NCBI RefSeq assembly: GCF_958295425.1
Contig: NC_081149.1
Span: forward strand, 20,140,753-20,204,752
Origin: Solea solea
Taxonomy: Eukaryota > Chordata > Actinopteri > Pleuronectiformes > Soleidae
Reading direction: 5' to 3'
Length of the DNA: 64,000 nt
The notes below the pieces were generated by a model. That model saw only the letters and a list, made by a program, of their open reading frames with translations. It had not been told where the DNA came from and did not search any database. The position numbers were made by a program, and so were the translations under genes. How positions within the stretch are numbered: the first letter of the stretch is position 1; the number at the start of each line of letters is the position of its first letter. Positions 54,819-64,000 of the stretch are shown here, in pieces.

Positions 54819-57571
54819 TAACACAAACCACCCATACAACAGAAAACTTATACCAATTTATATCCAGACTGTGTACATCAAGTCGACTGCAAACAAAATA
54901 TGAATTTGACAGTAAACTATAAACAAATGAAGGAAGCTCTTGTTCAAACAGCCCATTTGACTTTCTGTTGTGACTGTTGTGACTTGATACACACAGAGTG
55001 ATTAGCGGCTTAATTGGAAATTCTGTGTAACAGGAAAAATCCCTTTATCTCTACAAGCAAGACAAAGCATCTGCTTTGTCCACAGTGAAGATTTACCGCA
55101 GTGACAGTGAAGACGAATGGAAGAAATTAAAGAGAGAAATGGATTTACACACACATGCATTGCACCACACACTCACACATGCTTCAGCATGTATGTTACA
55201 TGTAACATCTCCTCCTCACTCTCACAGTGCCAAGCACCCACACGAGTGGGAAAATATGTACATACACAATAGCCCTAAAAGGTACAGATGCATGTTAATA
55301 AATGCACAAAGAAGTTTTTGACCTTGAAGTGCAATGTGCTCAGGGAAATGTGTTTGCAGTGTTGTGTGTGTGGTGAATATCAACAGATCACACAGGCGGC
55401 TTCAGGTCCATACCTTTGTTTGTCTTTGTTGGTTTTACCACACAATGCTGCACGTTGTAAAAGATATGAAGTAAATGTTAAAGAAAGCAGCCCCTGCTCT
55501 GCTGTCACATGCTGCTGATGCCGCACTCACTCGCTCTTTATGGACAGTAGAAGTTTCCCCGAGTCAACGGTCCATTAACTCAACTAATGCTAACTGGCTA
55601 ACAGTATGCTGTGCACTGGGAGCAGCCGCATTGCAGTTGCAGCTGATTCCAGTCAAGGTTCTTCTTGCAGTGTGCAGGACAAAATGGAGACAAACCAGAG
55701 ATCACAGACGCACTGAGAGAAGACATTTTCAGCAGTTGGCCCGGAGACAAAAAAAAGGAAGCCTAGTTTCACCTTGTCGTCACTTTGCACGTTTGTTTTA
55801 CAACCTGGGTTCTAATGACTAGACAAAGCGGCAAGCAGGAGGGAGGGACCTCCCATTTTGAAGCCTTGACATTCGTGATTTAACAAGCACCATGTTGATA
55901 TTGATATCGGAAGTTCACAAGCGTCACCTGCAACCAGGCAATCGCACTAGTGGCCACTCATATGTGCTTTGCTCTATTGTCTATTTCCTCTTAAAGGGAG
56001 CATCATTTACAAAATTGACTTAATGTGCAATTGAAGAAGACCTGAAACGAGATATTGAGACAATAAACTCCTACTGACGTTAAAATAACACATATGCCCA
56101 TCGACCTCCATTCAAACGGACTTGGTTTTGCAACCAGTCAAGTCTCCCCCGGGTGGCTTATCAGTTTTACTTCAAGCCACCAGGTTGGCCTCCTCCAGCA
56201 AACTAGAAGACTACGTTCACTTTTTATATACGACCTATCTACTGTGCAAACTTGTCAGAGGCTAGTGTGTGACCAGTGTACTTAGGATTCACAACACCCA
56301 GCCTGTCAGAGAGTGTAAAAAGCACAGCAATCCCCTGAAAGTGAGAGTAGTGTAACTCAGCTTTAGTGAACACTGACTCAGAGAGGTGTAGCCTGAATTC
56401 AATCACAGGGTTTAAATGGAACAAAAAAAAACAAAAAACAACCAAATACCTGGGAGTCTGGTACTCCGTCAGGGAGTCAGTGAAAAGCCTATATAATGTT
56501 GACTTGAACACGGTCAACAGAATTATAACCCTCATTGTGCTGATGTTTGTAGCAAAGAAGGGAGCAGTCATCCAGGGAGAAACCATAATCAGGACAAGTT
56601 AAGGCACCAGTATTTCATATGCATCGATCCACTCCCTGCTAATGTCCCATGGTTTCATGACTTATTACACAATTAAGTGCACACCTACAATCACAGTATG
56701 ATCTGATTAGATAAAAGTGCATTCAGTCAATCCATTCATGCCGTCATTGCATGCAGAAGCAGTGACAGTAAAGAGGTTTTAATGAAGTCATTTTTTCCTT
56801 CTGTCAAGCACAAGAGAGCCAATGTCGTCTTATCTAAATGTAACAAGCAAATGTCACCGGGTGCTTAAATTTATGCTCTGCAAAAAGAGAAAATGGTTTT
56901 CATTTTGATTCCTGGGTTGAAAAGAGTTCACCCATGACTCGCTGCAGTGCATTTTGTAGAAGAGATAGTGCAGAGTGTAGTTGATAATTGAACAGGTTGA
57001 GTGCGCCTTTGAACAAACTATATCATTCATGACTTCTCAGGGAGAACAGGCCTAATAAATCTTTTGAAGTGTCTCTCTCTCTCTCTCTCTCTCCGTTTCC
57101 CTCTGCAGGATCACATGAATCACCACAGAGAAAGACTTTCCCGTAGCATCCTGGGTTGTAGATTATTATTAGCAAAATTTAACGTGGTTCTAGAGCAAGT
57201 GTGGGTTATCTTTCTCCTACCAGGGCTGTTTAATTGGAAGGAAAATGCCTCACTTATATGAAAAAATTGGCCATTTTTCTTGTATCAGCAGCTCTGCAGC
57301 ATCAACAAAGCTCCTTCACAAATTTAGTTTCTGAACAAGGTTTTAGCTTCTAAGCTATTCGCTCACTACAAACTGTGTCATACAAGATTGTCTCCGTCTG
57401 AATACACTTGTTTTTCCAATTTATCCAGTGTTCGAGGTCATTTTTCTTTTTATCACTTCTAGCCAGCCACTGCAAACCACGCATCATGTTCTTTTATTAC
57501 CAAATAAATGCCATCACTGGGATATTTGTCGTGATGCATAAGCCAACCTTCTAAGCAGTCAGTGTATAAAT

Positions 57572-57758
57572 CAGTGTGTTTACATGCATGTTAAAAGTCC
57601 AATTTTAGTCAAGCTAGTCTTAGTCGGACTGAGATACCTTGATAAATGCAATCGATTTTCTCCTCTGCATGTACACTCAGAGTCAGCAAGTTGTCCGACT
57701 GCTTGTCTTAGTCAGACTACGGCCTTAGCTCCATTAAACTGTGCAGGTAAACGCACTG
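57572..57758 (+). mobile_element. MITE with tgtaaacgcactg end, copy 2
   Basis: 187 bp bounded by cagtgtgtttacatgcatg and gtgcaggtaaacgcactg, inverted repeats of each other. The interior has ctagtcttagtcggactgag and cttagtcagactac. Target duplication not obvious. Superfamily not assigned. Confidence 0.7.
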
Positions 57759-59330
57759 AATGTTGTAAAGTCATACACATAAAACTAATTAACACATACT
57801 TAGAATCCATAGAATCCAGTGACATACTGCTCCGACCTCACAGTTTTCACGGGCATTAACTCAGTGGTTTCAGTTGCCTTGGGGAAGCATTATAACACTT
57901 TGGTCATGAATGCTTGTTTTGAGCAGCGTAGCTGTCCAGTCTAAAAGGTCTGTGCAAAAACAGAAGATATTTGTTCCCTCTCCCAGGGCTGTAAGAAAAG
58001 AATAATGGCCTTATTTTTTTGAAGCTCTCGTCCTTGCAGCTTGTTCTTCTTCATCATCTGAGCAGAACTTTTGTGTGATTGGCCAGAAATCGGAAATGGG
58101 CGTGGTTAACGCAGAAATGTTGTCATCCCCACGAGTTCAGCACTTGAAGTAAGAAATGTCCTGGCCAGAACCATCTCTGTTCTTGCCACCTTGAGAACAA
58201 AACTAATTTCTCTTTTCTTGCAGATGCATGTACACGGCATGAGTACATGCATCTACATAGGAACATGTGCCTGAGTGGGATAGTGTTACTTTTATGTGTA
58301 TAGGCTGAACAGCGACTGTTGCCAGTGTTGCCATCCATAATTCTGTAGCCTCAAGTGCAACATCAATGTGGGAGTGAACATTATTTAGTCAGAGAAGCTT
58401 TTTCTCGCACTTGCGTGTGCATGTGTGCACGTGAGTTTTTCTCACAGAATGATCAATAGTTTGACCGTTGTTGGTATCACCTGGAGGGTAACTGCTGCAC
58501 CTATGGAATCAGCACTCAGCACCGAAGGTTTGACAACCTACTCGTTGTCTTTAGTCTCTTTAGTACCTTTCCTGGTATCAACACTGTCAGGACCAGTTGT
58601 CCTCATGGAGACCAAAACCTGGGATAATGATTTGTTTAGGCTGTCCAAATGTTTAGAAGATGATGCAGTATCTTAAGAAGAATACCTGCTCAATTATGTG
58701 AGTCTGTGTCTGCGACTGCAGAATACAGTATGTAACTCTATACTGTTCAGAATTTGAAAAATTCTTAACTGCCGTCGTTCATTTTGTGGATCAAACAGAT
58801 GAAGAGGAGGAGGTTTAATGAAGAAAGAGAGCAGGAAACAAAGGAAGTAAGTGATGGAAAGAATAAAGGCCTTTCATACCCTGCCAGAATTTGGTTTATC
58901 ATTCTACAGCAGTTTTGTCCTTTTCCTTTTATTGTTTATTGCTTGATGTTGCCTCCTCTGGAACCGGGACTTTTCAACATGGGCTGTATGTTTGTAAATC
59001 TTGGTGTATAAGTGAAAAGTACTTACAAAAACTGTAATAATGTGTTAAGTAGATTGGTTCTGAACACCTTAATCAATGGAGCAACTGCAACATCCTATGT
59101 TATGTCCACTAAAGGTGCTTATTTTTGTCAATAAATGGTTCTGATTGTTGCTGTAAGAGTCTGTGTCACTCAGGTCTCACTCTGAATTACTACACAAGGA
59201 ATTTGGAGATAATTTATTCACCTTTTATCGTGACTGAATATGTAGCTGAGAACTATCACACACACCTGTATTTATAAACATAGGGTCCAGGTTGAAAATA
59301 TCAGAATGTATCTTTAATTAAAGTTGCCAA

Positions 59331-59331
<1 letters not shown>

Positions 59332-59361
<30 letters not shown>
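59332..59361. repeat. (CA)n microsatellite pair
   Basis: A pure CA tract here and a second one at 59412-59433, separated by a pyrimidine-rich stretch. Confidence 0.9.
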
Positions 59362-59363
<2 letters not shown>

Positions 59364-60012
59364 TTCCTCTTTCCTCTTTTTTCTTTGTTACACTCACCCA
59401 CACCCACAAACACACACACACACACACACACATACACAGGAGGATTTCAGTTGTAGTAGTTCTGGAACCAGGCCTGCCAATAAAAGCCTTGACATGGAGT
59501 CTGAGGGGACAGATGAGGCAGGTGAAGAGAAGAGTGGGAAGTGAGGTGGAGAGAGAGAGAGTGAGAGAGACAAGGGGAGTAATTAGGAGAACTAATGTCT
59601 CCTCTTTCACTGATGACACTCAGATGCTCAAATGACAGCGACAAGGGCAGAAAGCTTTCCATGACTCAATCACATTATCCTTTATTCCTCTATTTATTCC
59701 TGTCTAAATTGACCTTCTTTCATGGGTCCCAGAGGGAAAATTCAAACTTCAATTCATTCTGGTTACTTTCTCACTCACTCACTCACTCACAGGTGTCAGT
59801 AACATCAGGGCCTTTGATCATTTCATCCTGTCGTTCTCCATTCAGTTAAGGATGTGATGAAATGCCTCAATGAGCAGGCGATGCTTGTTGTGCTGCAGCT
59901 GCCATGCAGACTCATGGAAAACAGCAGAAGTGGCTAAAGTTCTGACCATTTTCTTCTTTGAAAGAACTTTTGTCAGAATACTTAACTGTGTCACTAAGGA
60001 CTCACACTGGTC

Positions 60013-60020
<8 letters not shown>

Positions 60021-60049
<29 letters not shown>

Positions 60050-60056
60050 TATATAG
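60021..60056. repeat. (AT)n microsatellite in Tc1 remnant
   Basis: TA tract just upstream of the transposase fragment, possibly grown inside the old element. Confidence 0.9.
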
Positions 60057-60104
60057 TCTGGCACCTCCTCCTCATGCTAGTCACCAAGATGACAACTCTT
60101 GCCC

Positions 60105-60305
60105 CCCCAGACCGGTGGTTTATCAGAGACCACCTCCAGAATTTGGGATTGGAGAGGATGGAATGGCCTGCCTGCAGTCCTGACCTCAACACCTGTGGGA
60201 TCAACTTGGGCGTGCCGTTCGTGCCAGAGTGACCGACACAACCACATCGGCTGACTTGCGACGAATGTTGGTTAAAGAATGGGATTCCATCCTGTCCTGC
60301 TAGGC
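60105..60305 (+). pseudogene. Tc1-like transposase C-terminal remnant
   Basis: RDHLQNLGLERMEWPACSPD is the conserved region holding the second catalytic Asp of Tc1-type DDE transposases. A frameshift follows near 60205, after which another frame reads RARVTDTTTSADLRRML and EWDSI. The usual N-P-I-E with the third catalytic residue is replaced (NTCG), so the copy is dead. Confidence 0.75.
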
Positions 60306-61310
60306 TGATGTGGCTGTGTATGGTTCTTCAATTGTTAAATTGCCAAAATGTCTTGTTTCTTCAGACTTCAATCATCCAATCCAATAAACGACATCAAACA
60401 AGCGTCAATAGCAGAATAAGCTGTCGGGCACTGGCAGAGAAGATTTGGCAAGTTTTTCATGGCGCAACCCACATCCTTAACTCGGCTGCTCAACCCACAG
60501 AGGCATTTTCCTTACAAATGGGACACCGTTTAAAAGGGAAATAGAAGAATTGTAAGAAGCAATTGTTTCAACAAAGAAATAATAAAATAATCCACCAAAC
60601 ACAAGCTTCCTTACTTTGTGTGCTAAATTCAGATGAGGACAGGCCTTCATCACCTACAAACTTAATTATCCAATGCAGTAGGTTATTTGTGCCAGCCATA
60701 CCATAATGTAAAAGATGCTTTTGGGTTAAGTGACTTTGGAAGAGAGAGGGAAAAAAGGAGGGAGGAGGTGTGTGTGTCCTTCAGTCTAATTTATATCTTC
60801 ATCTTTTTAAAGTGGTGTCTCCACAGATATCATGCATTAGGATGGCACTGTGAGGTTTTCCTGCCTCTTCTTTCCATTGTCTGTTTTTTTGGCAGCGGAG
60901 TTGGTTGTTGCTTTGTTTCTTTATTTACTGTTTAAATAATATCCCCCTCCTTTTGTCCGCATGGCTCCTCTCCATCCTCTTGAAAACACAGAGACAATAT
61001 GTCCCTGCAACCCAAATCATCATCATCATTTATTTCTCTTCCCCCATCCATCTCCCCTTTCTCATTTGGCCGTCCTTCCCTCTCTCTACCTTTCTCTCTC
61101 CCTCTCTCTCTCTGTCATTAATTTTACACTTTCATTTTCTTTCAGCAACACACACTGATGCCGTCGCATCATCCTCTTGGCACATTCTGCATCACCCCTA
61201 AGTCCCTGTTTCCCTCCCCATGAGTTTTATCTCTATTCCCTCGTCCCCGTGTCCCCACAAACCCTCTGGCGCATGATCATTTGGCTACAGCAGATGTGCT
61301 CTTACACTCC

Positions 61311-61311
<1 letters not shown>

Positions 61312-61351
<40 letters not shown>
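61312..61351. repeat. (GT)n microsatellite
   Basis: About 19 GT units in an otherwise pyrimidine-rich region. Confidence 0.95.
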
Positions 61352-61355
<4 letters not shown>

Positions 61356-61780
61356 CGCTTCATTGAATGATGGCTACAGGAGAAATGCTCACTCGCTCTC
61401 TCTTTGTGTCTCTCTCTCACCCACACGGGCCAATATCCCCAACATTCCATTAACCTTCCTGTGTGCATTTCCTTTCCTTGTTCCCTCTTGTCATGTTTTG
61501 CCAATTACTCTGTGCTATAACACATTCTATGCCTGTAAAAACACACACATATGCATACTGTATGTTGCAAACAAACACAAACGGGCCTGTCAGCATAAAA
61601 TGAATAGGTTTAATTATGGATTTGTGAATCTGCTTCTGTTTTTTAAGGCGATTGACACCATTTCTACTGTGGTTGGGAATCAGAGACCGAAAAAAAACAA
61701 CAAGAACACCATGGACCTCAGTGACAGTGTTATAGTGCTTACTATTTTGTATTTTAGTTTTTATATTAAACAATCATAGA

Positions 61781-61990
61781 TCAAGTCCTAATATTACGAG
61801 GATAAAGTCGTAATTTTACGAGGACACAGTCTTAATATAACGAGAATGAAGTCGTAATTTTACAAGAATAAAGTTGTAATATTACGAGAATAAAGTCGTA
61901 ATTTTACGAGGATAAAGTCGTAATTTTACAAGGATAGTCTTAATATTACGAGAATGAAGTCGTAATTTTACAAGAATAAAGTGGTAATAC
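61781..61990. repeat. 22-bp tandem array
   Basis: About nine imperfect units of aaagtcgtaattttacgagg plus two bases, with variants aagtcttaatattacgag. The array is bounded sharply by unique-looking sequence. Confidence 0.85.
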
Positions 61991-63957
61991 ATTGAGATAA
62001 TTTTTTATCATTATCTAATTAAATGCATTATTATTAAAGAGCGCAGATGTAACCAGCGATAGCCTTCCAGTCGACCACGAGCAGCCATTTCCTCCTCCAC
62101 AAAAGAGAGGATTTCCTCCTGTGTGATTCATTCTTCCAAACAAACTCAGTTTCTTTCACAATCTTTTCAAAGTCCTGATGCTAAAGACAACGTGGTGCTG
62201 ATAGGACAAAAAATATTAAGTATTTCTTTATTTGTGAAGCCCAAATCGAAATGTAACTTCACGAAATGCTCCGTGTTTGTGTTCTTGACGCAGGTTGCAG
62301 CTGATCATCTGAGATTTTGCATGAATAATTATTTATTCTTATAATATTGCGACTGTTCTCGAAAGTGCTCGAAGGTTTGGCCCTAATAGTCCGTTGTTGG
62401 AAGATGAATGTATGTGGAAAAACCTGCTTAAGCTCGGGTTTAGTCAGTTTTTTGAGGTTTTAAGCTCAATGTGGCAAATATGTATTCCATGTCATCTCCT
62501 CATCCTCAGAATCTTTGCCAAGCCATTACTGCTCCTCCTCCTCCTCCTCCATTCCAACTGGATTAATCCCTCAAGCTGATTAAAAAGACAGCACCATCAA
62601 TAGTGTCCAAAAGTGCGTTATCATAATTTAGCCTCTGGGTTCAATGAGGTGTAAAATCGGCTATTATTACTTGTTGGGAAAGACAGAGAAATGACTGTAT
62701 CTGCACGTAAAGGTTTTGAAAATAAGTAATTATTCATGTTGGAAATCAGTTAGACATGTGTGACTGCACAGGAGAATGTATGAATTACTTGTTGTACTGA
62801 TATTTGTGTGAGCCTGAGTTGGGGGTCAGACTATCTACATTTATCACAAAATGGAAACGACCCAGAAATAATGATTCTAATCAGATAAAAGGCTTTTAGA
62901 TGCAGAGGAACACCAGCTAAACAACAATGAAGACATAATATATGATCCCATTTATCATCCTTTTACCTCAGCTAAACAATAGTTTTTCCTCATGACATTT
63001 ATATTCATATAGTAAATGCTGTTTAATGTTGTCCTGTTGTTTGATAATGTATTATCAATGGTTACACGCCAACTTTTGCTTTTCAGGGAAATCATTGTAA
63101 CATCAGGGCAAGGACTGCAGATTATCCTAAACAACAATACACAAATATGCATTAATCATTGATTTGCATGGTCCATGCCAAATAAACGAATACAAAATAA
63201 ATAAAATGAACTTGTGTGTGTCCATAGTGTAGTATTTTGAGGACATTGTGCTTAGTTGCAGATGAGGGTTCAGTTCTGTTTCAGAGAGCAGCAGCCGCAG
63301 CAGTGTTTTGTTTTTCTCGGGACTTGAGTAATGTGACCAAGTTTAAGTGAAATGAATCACTGAGGTGTCCTCTTCCACTCTGTTGCTCCACCGAGCAGAA
63401 AATACAACTGACTTGGGAAGCTCCACGTGTCAAGCTGCAAACAAGGCAGAGAGACAGGCTTCTAGAGAATAACAATGGAAACACGACTTCAATGACAATA
63501 TGACAATCTACCTATGCAGATATAAATACAAATTTACTGTTGAATCAATAACAAAGCTCATCGATTTATTGTGGGATTTATACTACATTATTATCATATA
63601 ATTATATATGCTGCACTTTTTTACGTGTAGTTCACCCAATATAATATTCTCAATATTATATTTGTTGTTTTCTGTTTGTCGGAATGACAGGAATTGATTG
63701 AAAATATCTTTATTATCGACCAGGTGAAGTTTCGGGTGTCGTTTCAGGTCCCGAGCCCTGGTCCGACCTTGACTTTGACTATTGATTTTTGTTCGTATTA
63801 TGTTTATTTGATCGGTGCCACCATGAATCCTGGACGCTGCAGGTCAATGAGTGTGATCTTTGTAATTCTGTCTTTTATGTGCTGCCTCATCCTTTTTAAC
63901 CTCTCGTTCTATTCTACAGCATAACAAGAGAGAGAGCCTGAAGGCCACACTGCTGCT

Positions 63958-63958
<1 letters not shown>

Positions 63959-63998
<40 letters not shown>
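63959..63998. repeat. (AC)n microsatellite at window end
   Basis: Pure CA/AC tract running to two bases before the window edge. Confidence 0.9.
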
Positions 63999-63999
<1 letters not shown>

Positions 64000-64000
64000 A

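Larger units (their letters stand above)
41966..64000. other. 22-kb region without a supported gene
   Basis: It should begin with the pvalb non-coding first exon and promoter, which I could not place. Beyond that I find TE remnants, tandem repeats and unrecognised open frames only. Genes that neighbour PVALB in mammals (IFT27, NCF4, CACNG2) were looked for by memory of their proteins and not seen. Confidence 0.5.

Noticed and set aside
61177..61779. 200-codon plus-strand frame
   Set aside because: Spans a long (GT)n tract; composition and lack of motifs argue against a gene.
1..64000. CRISPR arrays, operons, bacterial promoters, rRNA or tRNA genes
   Set aside because: Spliced vertebrate genes and fish repeats dominate; no spaced direct repeats and no rRNA were seen. 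I cannot exclude a tRNA without a covariance-model scan.

Overview
The window is eukaryotic and almost certainly from a teleost fish, probably a percomorph. It holds multi-exon genes with GT-AG introns, long (TG)n, (GA)n and (AT)n microsatellites, and fragments of repeat families typical of fish (hAT and Harbinger MITEs, L2 and Rex1-like LINE 3' ends, Tc1 transposase remnants). I assembled three protein-coding genes by eye from splice sites and family similarity. All other open frames looked like chance or repeat-derived reading frames.

Layout. 1-9.9 kb: no convincing gene; repeats, microsatellites and probably the nptxr 3'UTR. 9.9-17.9 kb (minus): nptxr, neuronal pentraxin receptor, five coding exons and about 557 residues, apparently starting at a conserved CTG rather than ATG. 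18-24.3 kb: intergenic, with a nested set of transposable elements at 22.6-23.3 kb. 24.36-36.54 kb (plus): baiap2l2 (Pinkbar), an I-BAR plus SH3 protein, 15 coding exons in this model and about 456 residues. 36.5-39.7 kb: convergent 3' ends of baiap2l2 and pvalb with an unexplained CpG-rich inverted structure between them. 39.7-41.96 kb (minus): a 109-residue alpha-type parvalbumin, with a complete Harbinger-like MITE in its last intron. 42-64 kb: no supported gene, but remnants of LINE, Tc1, Harbinger and other MITE families and a 22-bp tandem array.

Human NPTXR, BAIAP2L2 and PVALB all lie on 22q12-q13, so the set looks like a conserved vertebrate linkage group (established knowledge plus inference). 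The genes have separate jobs: synaptic pentraxin and AMPA-receptor clustering, membrane curvature and actin at epithelial or hair-cell surfaces, and cytosolic calcium buffering. I see no shared pathway or operon-like arrangement.

Exon limits are read by eye. Coding phase is consistent across every junction given. The weakest point is baiap2l2 exon 7, whose 5' limit is ambiguous. Non-coding first exons, transcription starts and most poly(A) sites are unresolved. I found no new molecular system. The most interesting items are the CTG start of nptxr, the run of splice acceptors that follow (TG)n tracts, and the nested transposon stack.
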